DNA of 30,595 nucleotides from a virus, in IMG/VR virus record IMGVR_UViG_3300027659_000140, positions 1 to 30,595 of that record, one strand, 5' to 3'. Below the pieces are notes generated by a model. The model worked only from the letters and a program-made list of their open reading frames with translations. It did no database searches and had not been told where the DNA came from. Positions 13,730-21,917 of the stretch are shown in pieces (positions within the stretch are counted from its first letter, which is position 1; each line of letters begins with the position of its first letter). A program made the translations under genes and the position numbers.

Positions 13730-14311
13730 TCAAGAGGTGACGCCTTTGATGACTACGAAGCTAAGGACTAATCCCTCAGAAAGAGTGCCAGAGGTTTGAT
13801 TATTTGTGATGTACAATGTTGCAGTGCCTGCACCGCATGAAACATTGAATACGTAAGCTCCGATCGTTCCGCCTGATTTGTGATTGATAATAACAACATC
13901 AGTAGCTGCAATTTTTGAATTCGTCCAAGTAGCGGACACCGTAGTTGAATGAGCCAATGGATCTGCGGCAGTGGTAATCTGACCGCACATTTTATTTAAC
14001 TCAAACGCAGTAGCCTTGGTTGAAGCCTGAGTGACCATACCGCCAGCACCCGTGTAGAATCCCAGTCCAGTAGTGGTGGTAACCAATGCCTCGTAGTCTC
14101 CTGCACCAGTGGTTGAGCGGGCTAGGAACGTGTTGTTGGCTGCGGCGTCAACAATCTTGGCAAGGGTTACTGCACCGTCTGCAATAGTCGAAGTCGTCAC
14201 GTCATTCGCAGCAATGGCCGAAACCGTGGGTTGCGCCAACAGATTCAACTTGGTGTAAGTGATGGGATCCGTAGTTCCCGTAAAGGTGTATCCTGGTGTT
14301 ACAGATGGCAT
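13730..14311 (-). CDS. Fibre/appendage-like structural protein, 193 aa
   Basis: The protein starts with a phage-appendage style segment (GYTFTGTTDPITYTKLNLLA) and an ATIADGAVTLAKI-like segment (TSTIADGAVTLAKIVDAAAN) typical of tail-fibre repeats. From about residue 85 it has a beta-rich domain containing GAGGMVTQASTKATAFELNK, then CGQITTAADPL, and ends with SEGLVLSFVVIKG. That C-terminal domain pattern (G.VTQ.TSK...V.LN...G.I ... F.V..) occurs widely in phage fibre and capsid-appendage proteins. It lies between the propeller-bearing gene and the Hint-domain gene. Role inferred: part of a tail appendage. The leader AAGTTTAATTTATG has no SD. Confidence 0.6.
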   Translation of the reverse strand: MPSVTPGYTFTGTTDPITYTKLNLLAQPTVSAIAANDVTTSTIADGAVTLAKIVDAAANNTFLARSTTGAGDYEALVTTTTGLGFYTGAGGMVTQASTKATAFELNKMCGQITTAADPLAHSTTVSATWTNSKIAATDVVIINHKSGGTIGAYVFNVSCGAGTATLYITNNQTSGTLSEGLVLSFVVIKGVTS

Positions 14312-14314
14312 AAA

Positions 14315-16891
14315 TTAAACTTGGACGAGGTTAGCGCGTTGTCCAGCGCGTGCTTCATAGCCAACAGCCATGATTCTCATGTAGCCTTGCGTGTTGGTCA
14401 GCTCCAACCAGCTAAGGCGTCCCTGACGCCGAGTAATGAGCGGCAAGCGGTATTGCTGTTCCATCTCGGGTTGGAAGCCAGTACCCGTTTGTAGGCCCGT
14501 AGCAGGCTGTCCTGGGCTAGGTGGAGACGGATCATTGCCGCCAAGCGATCCCGTGCTGTAATCCTTGCGGTAAGCACGATTGAAATCGTTGTTCGCATTG
14601 GTCAGGTCGTAAGCAGAGTCAGCAAACTTCCAGCTCTCAGACCGGCTGTAGGTCTGGTCCGTCAGAATCACGCTCTCTTCGCTGGCCCCCTCCGTAAACG
14701 CAGACACTGACACTTCTGGACGGTTGGTAGCCAAATCCACAAATGCCCGACGCTGAAAGTGATTTACGTTAGAGGTATCGTAGGCCCGCGTAACGAGCTG
14801 AGTGCTGATTTCAGCCACCGTTGCACCGCTAATGTCGTTCTGGCCTTCATCCGTGACAAAGATCCGTCCGTCCTCGGTGACTGCGTGCATCCGCTGCACC
14901 CCAAGATAATCGATTACTTGCCAGCTTTGGATGCACATATTTAACGTGCTATCAAAGCTCCACTCACCAAACCAGTTCTCGGTAGTGAAGTTGTAGACTA
15001 CAACTGCATTGCAGACAAGGCTGTTATCGACGGGAAGCGCAACGTAGAGCTTGTTGCTCCAATAACCAATGCTGATCTTGTAGCCAACCTTCCAGTTGAC
15101 TCGACTCATAATCATATCAATGCGGGTGGAAAGGGGCAGAGTCTTATGCTGAAGCGAGTTGTTGGTGGATGTCAGAGTCAACAGATTGATGTTCTGGTTG
15201 CTGACGTAGGCCAGATCAGGACCAATTGACGTTACACCGTTAATGCCCACCAGACCTACCTGACGGGTGATTTCAGTGACAGTAGCAATAGGAACTCCCG
15301 TAATAGGGTCACTTAACGCCCCTTGGATGTTTTGAATGAGCAAAATCGACTTGTTCTTGAAGGCGATAAGGCTGTCCTGTCCGAATGGGAACGTGGCAAC
15401 CAAGTAGTCGCTGCCACCCGTATTTATATGCAACTCGTTTGCGATAGGATCGTAATCCGTAAACGCCAATATGTCTGATGCAGCTACCTCATCTTTGCCG
15501 TCTATCACCCAAAGCCTGTTTTGACAGAAAGTAGCTTGATTGCTGTTGGGGATGGATAGAAACGAAGCTGGCAGCGTTGTGTCTGGAACCAGCGCAAACG
15601 TACCGTTCCAATTGCCATCCCAGTAAAGCGGTGTCTCATCTGCCCCACGGAAAATGTAAACGTAGTTGTTGGCCTGAACAATGGTCGATTGAACAGTTAC
15701 CCTGTAAGCTCCAAGGCTAATGCTTTTACCCGTGTATCCGTTGGCGTAAAACCCAACGGAATCAAAACCGACAATCATTATCCAAGTTTGTCCAATACTG
15801 TTAGGATCAGAGTAAACCGCAGATGCATACACCCCTAAACTGGCAGAATTCATTGTAGCACCACTAGATCCTACGGCAACAAACAATCCATCGCCGTAAG
15901 TGCTGCCCTGCCAAGCATAATTAGGAATATCATTCAAACGTATCCATTCGGTACCGTTGAGTGAATAAATAACATTATCTCCACCGGATGTATCAGCAAA
16001 AGCAACAAATCTTCCATTACCAAAGGTAATTGTTCTCCATGTATCTCCATCTGCAGACCTTTGTTGAGTCCAAGTCAAAGTATCAGTTGATGTAAAAATG
16101 CGTCCAGAACCATCAAGAGCTGCAAATATTTGATTACCAAAAGCAATATCAACAATAACAGTTGATGTTGGAATACTAATAGTAGACCAAGTTGTTCCGT
16201 TTACAGTAGTTGCAATATTGCCAGATGCTCCAGTAGCACAAAAAATTCCATTCCCAAAACTTAATCCCGATATAAAAGATAATTGAGAAACTGGAGTTGT
16301 TGTAGTCCAATTTAATCCGTTATCAGAACTAATTGATACTGCATTGCTAGCAACAGCAACCCATAATCCATTGCCATAAGCTATTCCTGAACGTGAAGCA
16401 GAAAATGGAGTTACAGGAAGAGACCAAGTTATTCCATCATCAGAATAAGCTACTGGATATGGACCTGAACCTGTTGTTAATCCAACAGCAATAAAACGTC
16501 CATTTGCGTAAGCAATATCTGAATAATTTGGCGTATTAGGAGGAGTGCGCGAAGTCCACGTTATGGCGTCAGGACTAGAATAAATAACTCCAGCAGATCC
16601 AACTGCTACAAATAAATTAGCACCATAAGATACATCAACAAAAGCTGGGGATCCAGCCACTCCATTGTAAGTCCAAACCTGACCATACGGAATAACCCCC
16701 AGTTCTGGCAGGCAAACAAACCCACCCCTAGTCACTGCATCCTGAGTGGTGAAATCATGGTTAACGGCCTTTTGGACGTTACCAGGCTTGATGTTCTCGG
16801 CAGCGTTGTACTCGTCTACGCCAAGAAATGAGTTATCCCCAACTATTTGAGGTTGGTCATCAAGATTACCGTATGCGCGATAACGATTCAT
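14315..16891 (-). CDS. Tail/stabilisation protein with inserted 7-repeat beta-propeller
   Basis: This 858-residue protein has a short N-terminal arm (1-66), then seven repeats of about 38 residues (84-348) with the pattern YGNGLFVAVGSSG-x-I-x-x-S-x-D-G-x-x-W. Examples are ANLFVAVGSAGVIYSS, NGLWVAVASN, NGIFCATGASG, NGRFVAFAD and DGLFVAVGSSG. Seven copies suggest one closed seven-bladed propeller; the last blade lacks its TW strand, which the QVWTYNG segment before blade 1 could supply. From about 350 on, the protein is another beta-rich body (RLWVIDGKDEVAASDILAFT, AFKNKSILLIQ, VGLVGINGVTSIGPD, NWFGEWSF) resembling podovirus tail/stabilisation proteins (gp10-like). It ends in RLSWLELTNTQGYMRIMAVG. 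The insert may bind sugars or proteins on the host. Confidence 0.65.
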   Translation of the reverse strand: MNRYRAYGNLDDQPQIVGDNSFLGVDEYNAAENIKPGNVQKAVNHDFTTQDAVTRGGFVCLPELGVIPYGQVWTYNGVAGSPAFVDVSYGANLFVAVGSAGVIYSSPDAITWTSRTPPNTPNYSDIAYANGRFIAVGLTTGSGPYPVAYSDDGITWSLPVTPFSASRSGIAYGNGLWVAVASNAVSISSDNGLNWTTTTPVSQLSFISGLSFGNGIFCATGASGNIATTVNGTTWSTISIPTSTVIVDIAFGNQIFAALDGSGRIFTSTDTLTWTQQRSADGDTWRTITFGNGRFVAFADTSGGDNVIYSLNGTEWIRLNDIPNYAWQGSTYGDGLFVAVGSSGATMNSASLGVYASAVYSDPNSIGQTWIMIVGFDSVGFYANGYTGKSISLGAYRVTVQSTIVQANNYVYIFRGADETPLYWDGNWNGTFALVPDTTLPASFLSIPNSNQATFCQNRLWVIDGKDEVAASDILAFTDYDPIANELHINTGGSDYLVATFPFGQDSLIAFKNKSILLIQNIQGALSDPITGVPIATVTEITRQVGLVGINGVTSIGPDLAYVSNQNINLLTLTSTNNSLQHKTLPLSTRIDMIMSRVNWKVGYKISIGYWSNKLYVALPVDNSLVCNAVVVYNFTTENWFGEWSFDSTLNMCIQSWQVIDYLGVQRMHAVTEDGRIFVTDEGQNDISGATVAEISTQLVTRAYDTSNVNHFQRRAFVDLATNRPEVSVSAFTEGASEESVILTDQTYSRSESWKFADSAYDLTNANNDFNRAYRKDYSTGSLGGNDPSPPSPGQPATGLQTGTGFQPEMEQQYRLPLITRRQGRLSWLELTNTQGYMRIMAVGYEARAGQRANLVQV
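15848..16650. other. AT-rich insert encoding the beta-propeller
   Basis: This stretch is visibly richer in A/T than its flanks: one 60-bp line at 16141 has 20 G/C (33%), against 30 of 60 at 15001. Its borders match those of the seven-repeat module in the protein, which suggests a module gained from another source. Confidence 0.6.
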
Positions 16892-16912
16892 TGCTGTTGT
16901 GCCTGTGGACTC

Positions 16913-17089
16913 TCAATCGAGGTTCTTAGCGTTACCAGCCTTCCATTGCTTGCGCCACCGCCAGAGCAAAAAGGCAATGCCGAGCAGCGTGCCGACGAGC
17001 GCGGCGACCTCGTTGACTTGCGAGAGCGAGAGCATCGCAGCGGCAGGCGTGGCGGCTGTCAGAGTAGCGCGGATGTTGTCAGCGTTCAT
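16913..17089 (-). CDS. Small one-TM membrane protein of the lysis cassette, 58 aa
   Basis: The gene overlaps the 3-TM holin gene by ATGA (17086-17089), so it is translationally coupled to it. It encodes 58 residues with one hydrophobic helix (about residues 27-43, EVAALVGTLLGIAFLLW) followed by a strongly basic stretch RWRKQWKAGNAK, a typical positive-inside anchor. The size and place next to a holin suggest a second holin/antiholin or an inner-membrane lysis component. The family is not recognised. Confidence 0.65.
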   Translation of the reverse strand: MNADNIRATLTAATPAAAMLSLSQVNEVAALVGTLLGIAFLLWRWRKQWKAGNAKNLD

Positions 17090-17496
17090 TTTTTCGCCCT
17101 CATTTCCATGATCTTCTCAAGCGTCCTGCCGCCGAAATAAAACGACATGATAAGCATCCCCCACTGACCGAGAAGCGAGACGTAGCTTTCGTTGGCGTTG
17201 TGGCCGAAGGCCGACATAAAGGCCAGCGTGCAATAGAGCAGGAGGATGGCGATAAGCGTCATGGGGCGGACGTTCTTTGACATCCAGCTATCGCTCGACA
17301 TATCCGCCTGCAACCGCTGCGTGAGATTATCCTGCTCGGTCTTGTAGGCTTCCAAGTCCGCGTTCATCTTCGCCAACTCGCCGGACTGCGCGAGCTGCGC
17401 GAGTTCCAACTGCGCCTTGGCTTTCGCCTCGGGGTCGGGAATCAATTTGTCGATCAGCTTTGTGCCAATACCAAGAATTTCAGCGAGGGGAAACAT
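17086..17496 (-). CDS. 3-TM-type holin
   Basis: The 136-residue protein starts with an amphipathic helix (IGTKLIDKLIPDPEAKAKAQ), then a charged coiled-coil stretch to about residue 68. It then has SWMSKNVRPMTL leading into two strong membrane helices (about 78-97, TLIAILLLYCTLAFMSAF, and 106-124, LLGQWGMLIMSFYFGG), ending in a basic tail EKIMEMRAKK. The layout PDPEAKA..., W-x-x-x-x-x-R-P and F-x-x-G-R-x-x-E-K is that of the Holin_3TMs family found in gene transfer agents and many phages. Holins permeabilise the inner membrane to end infection. It is coupled to small membrane genes on both sides. Confidence 0.85.
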   Translation of the reverse strand: MFPLAEILGIGTKLIDKLIPDPEAKAKAQLELAQLAQSGELAKMNADLEAYKTEQDNLTQRLQADMSSDSWMSKNVRPMTLIAILLLYCTLAFMSAFGHNANESYVSLLGQWGMLIMSFYFGGRTLEKIMEMRAKK

Positions 17497-17499
17497 GGT

Positions 17500-17646
17500 T
17501 CACTTCTTGTTAAATAGGTCGAAGAGACTCTTGGCTTTTTCCTCCAGAACCGAGACGCGGTTTTCTAACTTGGAGAGGACGGCAATGAGCATGATGCCCC
17601 CGAGAATTATCGGCCAGCCTTTGACCAAAATTTCGAGTGCGTCCAT
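17500..17646 (-). CDS. Small membrane-anchored coiled-coil protein, 48 aa
   Basis: The 48-residue product has one hydrophobic helix (about residues 6-24, ILVKGWPIILGGIMLIAVL) followed by a short heptad coiled coil (LENRVSVLEEKAKSLFDLF) and ends in NKK. Such TM-plus-coiled-coil peptides occur beside holins in phage lysis cassettes (XhlA-like or spanin-like). The gene lies 3 bp after the S26-like gene stop and 3 bp before the holin start. The exact role is unknown. Confidence 0.65.
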   Translation of the reverse strand: MDALEILVKGWPIILGGIMLIAVLSKLENRVSVLEEKAKSLFDLFNKK

Positions 17647-17649
17647 ACA

Positions 17650-18120
17650 TTATCGCCAGATGTAAGTTCTCTGCACGATGCCCACAAAGTTAGCCGCCGT
17701 CACCCGCTCACGGTTCTCATAGTCCTTGTTCCCCAGTCCGGTCATAATCCACCCGCCAGCGTCGATCTGCGCGGCTTGGTGCATTACGTTGCGCCCAGCC
17801 CAGCGGGGGACGTAGATGACCAGCGCACCAGCCTTGATGTCGCTGTAACTGGCACCCGACACAAGCACGGCCAGAGCAGACACCGTTCGCAGCGGGTCAG
17901 CCCCAGCGGGAGCACTGGGGATGTACGGTGCCATCGAGCCAGTCCCAAGGACCACTACGGCAGACGGGCCTGCCAGAGTCCAAGCGTCAGCCTCTGAGGC
18001 GACGATGATCCGCAGCGGCAACCCCGCCGTGAGCACCCGCTCACTCCGCAGCGCAAGACCGAGCACGACCACAAGGCCGAGCACAAGGACCGCAAGGAGA
18101 AGTAAGCGGCGTGGCGTCAC
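17650..18120 (-). CDS. S26B/S24-like signal-peptidase-like membrane protein
   Basis: The start is GTG at 18120, overlapping the previous stop as GTGA. The 156 residues begin with a basic N-terminus and a long hydrophobic helix (5-24). VVLGTGSMAPYIP with S62 follows, as in the G-x-S-M-x-P box of signal peptidases and LexA-type peptidases. Then come SDIKAGALVIYVP (the GDxVxF-like strand), NVMHQAAQ with H114 where the ER/archaeal-type (S26B) enzymes have His and bacterial ones have Lys, and GLGNKDYENRERVTAANFVG matching the GDNN...D...V...N..G end box. The Ser-His layout suggests a membrane-bound protease of the S26B type. Activity is unproven. It sits in the lysis cassette upstream of the holin. 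Confidence 0.65.
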   Translation of the reverse strand: MTPRRLLLLAVLVLGLVVVLGLALRSERVLTAGLPLRIIVASEADAWTLAGPSAVVVLGTGSMAPYIPSAPAGADPLRTVSALAVLVSGASYSDIKAGALVIYVPRWAGRNVMHQAAQIDAGGWIMTGLGNKDYENRERVTAANFVGIVQRTYIWR

Positions 18121-18257
18121 GGCGCGGGCTTGTCAGCGTCGGCAGCCTTGAGCTGTTCAATCTCCGCCAGCGCAGCGGCGAGCGAGTCCACCAGCAGATT
18201 CAAACTCTGCTGTTGGAGTTGCTGCACGATCGCGGATTTGTGTTCGTCTTTGGTCAT
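18117..18257 (-). CDS. Small helical protein, 46 aa, unknown function
   Basis: The 46-residue product is amphipathic-helical (HKSAIVQQLQQQSLNLLVDS, then LAAALAEIEQLKAADADK), likely a short coiled coil, with no membrane segment. Its stop overlaps the GTG start of the S26-like gene (GTGA 18117-18120), which supports that both are real. It starts 4 bp after the stop of the 85-residue gene upstream. Function unknown. Confidence 0.6.
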   Translation of the reverse strand: MTKDEHKSAIVQQLQQQSLNLLVDSLAAALAEIEQLKAADADKPAP

Positions 18258-18261
18258 TTGA

Positions 18262-18519
18262 TTATTCCGCTGGAAGCTCAAAGCCCGCGTTCACGGCGAG
18301 CACGCCCGCAAACTTCTCGTCGTTGACCCAGACAGCACATTGCTCTGCGGTCGCAGGCACAAGGCCCACGGGCATGATTTCCACGCCCTCGGCGTCGAGC
18401 AGGTGGCAGTCGGCGACGGCGGTGGGGTCTGTGTAGTTCACGTATCTAACTTCGAACAAAGTTCCGATTTTCGGGGCCGCGGGAGAGCCCATTGTGTATG
18501 GTGCGATTGGGATGGTCAT
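18262..18519 (-). CDS. Hypothetical phage protein, 85 aa
   Basis: The 85-residue, acidic, soluble product begins with a Pro/Gly-rich stretch (MTIPIAPYTMGSPAAPKIGT), then a beta-rich body (LFEVRYVNYTDPTAVAD, then GVEIMPVGLVPATAEQ and VWVNDEKFAGVLAVNAGFEL). It follows the large fibre gene by 19 bp and may be a fibre-associated or assembly protein, based on position only. The family is not recognised. Confidence 0.6.
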   Translation of the reverse strand: MTIPIAPYTMGSPAAPKIGTLFEVRYVNYTDPTAVADCHLLDAEGVEIMPVGLVPATAEQCAVWVNDEKFAGVLAVNAGFELPAE

Positions 18520-18538
18520 GGGTGTAGTGAGTTAGTGA

Positions 18539-20059
18539 TTACGCAGCGATGAGATTGAGAGTGACGAGCGCGGCGTGAATCGCTGCGGCAGTGACCGCGA
18601 CACCCATGGGCTTGGCGGTGGCTGCTTGTCCATAAAAGCCGACGTTGCCAGTGATGCTCACCGCGCCCCCGAAAGTGGCGGCTCCGGTGGAGGCGAGGCG
18701 TAATGCTTCGGTGCGCGACCCTATTGAGTTGCTAGTTTTGAACGAAAGGTAGGATGTCAGATTTCCAGACGTAGCCGATTCTCGCGCCCCGAAAATTTCG
18801 GCAATCGCCATATCCGCAGTGTTGTCCGTGCCACGAGCACCAAGATAAATACTCGCGCCGTAATTTATGCCCACGGCCCCACTTGCCGCCGTGTTCATAT
18901 TCAGGATCGTAAAGAGCTGATTTTCCGTTGCTGACGAGCTTACTACTCGCGAACCATTTTGCCCCATCGTGGTCGTCGGCCACACGCCAGCACCAAGCAG
19001 AGACCAAGAGGACGCTGTTAGACCCCCAGTGCTCGTCACCGTGCCCGCGAAGTTGGCGGCTCCTGCTTCGTCAATACGAAACCTCTTAGTTCCATTCGTA
19101 GATAGCGTTAGGCCCGTTGCGTTTGCTGTGCCTATGAATGTATCGTAGGGAGAGCTTCCAGCTACAAGAGCACCGCCTGCGTCATTTTCAATTCCGATGC
19201 GGAGACCCGCACCCGTCGATTGAACAGCATAATACTGGTATCCCGTGGTTGCGGTCGTAGAGAGAAAAAGTGCTGCATTATTTCCAGCTGTGCTCGTAAT
19301 TGTTCCGTTCACCGTCAGCCCGCCGCCAATGTAGCTCGCCGCACCCGTAGCCAGCCCACCCGTCGTGAGCACTAGCGCGCCTGCGCCTGCGGAGCCTGCG
19401 GTGGAGGAGGAGATGGAGAGGGTTCCATTAGAGGAAAGACGCATCTTTTCAGACGCGGCAACCTGCCATACATAGCGAATAGGAACAACACCAGTCGATA
19501 CAGCTCCATCGACCTGAGCCAAATACGCAGCAGCATTAGTGTTAAGGCTAGTTCCATCCGCACCCGTCCAGTAAAGCCCGCCGATGGTATCTCCGGAAAT
19601 AAGTGCAGTCACGCTTCCGTTTGTCGTTCCGCGTGATTTTGCAAACGTCAGGGCTACTTCATTTCCAGATGAATTTGCATTTCCTATCAACGCGATTGAC
19701 GAGCTGTAATATGGACTACTTGAACTTTCGATTTGAAATCTTGGAGACCCGCCAATAACCGAAGACCTTAAACTTTCAATGTAACTTGTTCCCGAACCGT
19801 TAATGTTGACGTTGCCCGCAAACGTAGCCGCCAGCGTGCTGCTGGTCAGCGTCAGAGCCGTGCCGCCCGTGCCGAGGCCGAGCGTCAGGTTGGTCGCGGC
19901 GGGGGAGGTGAGGGAGGGCGTCGTTACGCTGGTGAGAAACGCTGGAGCAGCGGCATTCATCTTGCGCGTGCCGTTGGTGCTTCCGTCTACGGCCATGAAG
20001 TCATCAGATGCCGTGGTAGTAGCCGTTGTAGCGAGGTCTTTGATGCGAATGTCAGCCAT
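18539..20059 (-). CDS. Tail fibre/spike-like protein, 506 aa
   Basis: The protein starts with an ADIRIKDLATTAT ... DDFMAVDGSTNGTRK segment, the usual N-terminal anchor of many phage fibre proteins. A long Ser/Thr/Gly/Ala-rich beta-repeat region follows (about 40-460) with units such as NGTKRFRIDEAGAANFAGTV and GTLSISSSTAG, typical of trimeric shafts. The end, VGFYGQAATAKPMGVAV plus TAAAIHAALVTLNLIAA, is a C-terminal motif I recognise from many fibre/appendage proteins of uncultured phages. It probably binds the host surface. The leader is A/T-rich with no SD. It lies between small structural genes and the lysis cassette. Confidence 0.8.
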   Translation of the reverse strand: MADIRIKDLATTATTTASDDFMAVDGSTNGTRKMNAAAPAFLTSVTTPSLTSPAATNLTLGLGTGGTALTLTSSTLAATFAGNVNINGSGTSYIESLRSSVIGGSPRFQIESSSSPYYSSSIALIGNANSSGNEVALTFAKSRGTTNGSVTALISGDTIGGLYWTGADGTSLNTNAAAYLAQVDGAVSTGVVPIRYVWQVAASEKMRLSSNGTLSISSSTAGSAGAGALVLTTGGLATGAASYIGGGLTVNGTITSTAGNNAALFLSTTATTGYQYYAVQSTGAGLRIGIENDAGGALVAGSSPYDTFIGTANATGLTLSTNGTKRFRIDEAGAANFAGTVTSTGGLTASSWSLLGAGVWPTTTMGQNGSRVVSSSATENQLFTILNMNTAASGAVGINYGASIYLGARGTDNTADMAIAEIFGARESATSGNLTSYLSFKTSNSIGSRTEALRLASTGAATFGGAVSITGNVGFYGQAATAKPMGVAVTAAAIHAALVTLNLIAA

Positions 20060-20070
20060 AAAATAAAGGG

Positions 20071-20253
20071 TTACGGATATTGAACGTACACAAACTTGTT
20101 CCCAGACGAATCAACGATGTTATCGCTGGTAGCTGTAATCAGATATCCATCTGGGATAATGGGGCGGCTAGAGTCATTAAGCTGGGGTATGTTGATACCC
20201 GTAGCCATGCGCTGGCCCAGAATATCACATTGACTGCCAAGGATTGCAATCAC
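20071..20253 (-). CDS. Small virion-region protein, 60 aa, unknown function
   Basis: The start is GTG at 20253, overlapping the upstream stop as GTGA (20250-20253), a coupling used repeatedly here. The product is a small, mostly beta protein (PDGYLITATSDNIVDSSGNK, then FVYVQYP). It lies between an appendage-type protein and the main fibre gene, so a structural or chaperone role is possible. I do not recognise the family. Confidence 0.55.
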   Translation of the reverse strand: MIAILGSQCDILGQRMATGINIPQLNDSSRPIIPDGYLITATSDNIVDSSGNKFVYVQYP

Positions 20254-20576
20254 AGCTGGAATTCAGAGGCTTGGATAGCCGCGCTGGTCGCACCTTGGCG
20301 GATAAACTTAGCCTGCTGCGCTGCTGCGGTAGACCAGGTGTAATGCGAGCCAGAGTAGAGGCGATGACCGTTGGTCGTGGTCGGCGCAGAGCCGTCAAAC
20401 GTACACATCACGTCAGCGTCCTGCACGTCCAGAACAATCATGGTCGTGGTATCGCTGAACGTGGAGAACTGCACGCCACCTACCGTGTTGTCTACCGTCA
20501 GGCGTTGATCCGCTACTGCACTACCACGATACCAGGCTGGTTTCGGGAAGATGTTATTTAGATTGAATGAACTCAT
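20250..20576 (-). CDS. Small structural protein, 108 aa
   Basis: This beta-rich soluble protein has the pattern DTTTMIVLDVQDADVMCTFD, then GSAPTTTNGHRLYSGSHYTW, then QQAKFIRQGATSAAIQASEF. The FDGSxPTxxNGHxL ... W ... A...KFIR ... I..S arrangement recurs in small phage head/tail proteins that form a compact beta-sandwich. It is 18 bp downstream of the neck gene and is coupled to the next 60-residue gene. Probably a virion decoration or tail component; the role is inferred from pattern and place. Confidence 0.65.
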   Translation of the reverse strand: MSSFNLNNIFPKPAWYRGSAVADQRLTVDNTVGGVQFSTFSDTTTMIVLDVQDADVMCTFDGSAPTTTNGHRLYSGSHYTWSTAAAQQAKFIRQGATSAAIQASEFQL

Positions 20577-20594
20577 AAGTAAGTAGTTTTAGGA

Positions 20595-21917
20595 TTACCA
20601 AGAACGATTTTGTGAGGTGACGTGCGTGCTGACAGTCATTTGGAAGCTGTCTGGCATCTGCCGTTGGATGCGGTCCCATTCCTCATTCTTCTTCATCTCA
20701 ACGATGTTGTAGGCTTGGGCGGCTTTGTCGGCCTGACCGTCTTGAATTAACCAATCTCCGTAGGTTTGCCAGATCAAAGGCTGGCTAATCATTTCAGGGA
20801 CAGGCTGAATCTCCCACTTGGCGGGATGCGTCTCAGGGCTTTGTGCTGCCGTTGCTGTTGCCAAGCATTCGTAGTAATCGCTGGTTCCAATAGCAGCCCC
20901 AGCAGTCTTGGTGTAATAGATGTATTGGCCTGCAACGTAAGTTGCTGTGTCGGAATAGGCATCTCCCGCATAGTTGTACGGAACGCGCCGATAGTAGATG
21001 TAGATCGGGTTGGCTGGGTTCGTGTTGTAGCTAACGTAGCCATTCGTCCCCATAAACCCACCCGCACTGGAAATCATCTGGAAACCATCCTTAGTCACCA
21101 CAAACCCTTGTCCACGCGGATAGGTAATCATGGCTGGGCTGTCTACCCATGCCTGGAACATGACATCAATCTCAGCTTCCCCCGTTTGGTCCCAAGGAAG
21201 GTTAAATTGCTGCGGGGAAACGTTGTTCTGCTGGACGATCAGATTGCCCCAGAGGTAAAGCCCCTTGGTAATGTCACCACCGTAAGAAATCGTAGTCCCA
21301 TCCGTGCTAATGCCTGCCTTGTAGGTCTGGGTAGTCGCATTAGCCCCAGTCTCATACATAATCGTGCAAAGAAAGAATCCATTGGCGCATTGGGATATAT
21401 TTGCGCTCTGCACGTTGGCTTGGGTTCCCACAAGTCCGGTCTGGACGTTAAAGAACGTAGAGAACGTGGTTGTACCGTCGTTTACGGCCAAATAGAGGAA
21501 GTTTCTACCCGCTGGCCGTGCGTAGACACTCGCTTGGTAGTTAGTGGCCCCAAATGCGGTTACAACCTGTGTTACGTTGTGTTCAGCAGGAGGAGCCGCA
21601 ACAACCTCCAAGATCCTGCTGGCCGTAACGCGGTTGTCGGCTGGGTTACTGATGTTGTTGGCCGTAACCGTAACATTGTTAGCCGTCCAATACGCTGTCT
21701 GGGAAACATCGTTGGGGTAGGTCAGCAAATCCCCCACAAACCGTGCCTCACCCCACCCAGTCAAATCAGGCCAATTGCCAGCTCCCCAAATCTGGCGCAC
21801 ATTGGCGTTAAACAAATCATTGATCGATTGCGCCGTCTCCGTCGTCAGACGAGACGTGGGCACGCCAATCAGTCCGCAAATGTTAGCCAAAGCGCGACTG
21901 TAGGGGATTGTTCTCAC
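20595..21917 (-). CDS. Neck/tail-tube A-like adaptor with carbohydrate-binding inserts
   Basis: The 440-residue protein starts with the helical neck-protein layout (YSRALANICGLIGVPTSRLT, then INDLFNANVRQIWGAGNWPD) and ends with the matching helices (PEMISQPLIWQTYGDWLIQD, then QADKAAQAYNIVEMKKNEEW), as in podovirus adaptor/tubular-A proteins. Between them are two apparent insertions. Residues about 65-235 form a jelly-roll type module (YWTANNVTVTAN, YQASVYARPAGRNFLYLAV, CANGFFLCTIMYE, GLYLWGNLIVQQ), a fold frequent in glycan-binding modules of phage structural proteins. Residues about 325-380 resemble a CBM5/12-like module (TYVAGQYIYY, then DYYECLATATAAQSPETHPA and KWEIQPVP). Glycan binding is inferred. 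Confidence 0.65.
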   Translation of the reverse strand: MRTIPYSRALANICGLIGVPTSRLTTETAQSINDLFNANVRQIWGAGNWPDLTGWGEARFVGDLLTYPNDVSQTAYWTANNVTVTANNISNPADNRVTASRILEVVAAPPAEHNVTQVVTAFGATNYQASVYARPAGRNFLYLAVNDGTTTFSTFFNVQTGLVGTQANVQSANISQCANGFFLCTIMYETGANATTQTYKAGISTDGTTISYGGDITKGLYLWGNLIVQQNNVSPQQFNLPWDQTGEAEIDVMFQAWVDSPAMITYPRGQGFVVTKDGFQMISSAGGFMGTNGYVSYNTNPANPIYIYYRRVPYNYAGDAYSDTATYVAGQYIYYTKTAGAAIGTSDYYECLATATAAQSPETHPAKWEIQPVPEMISQPLIWQTYGDWLIQDGQADKAAQAYNIVEMKKNEEWDRIQRQMPDSFQMTVSTHVTSQNRSW

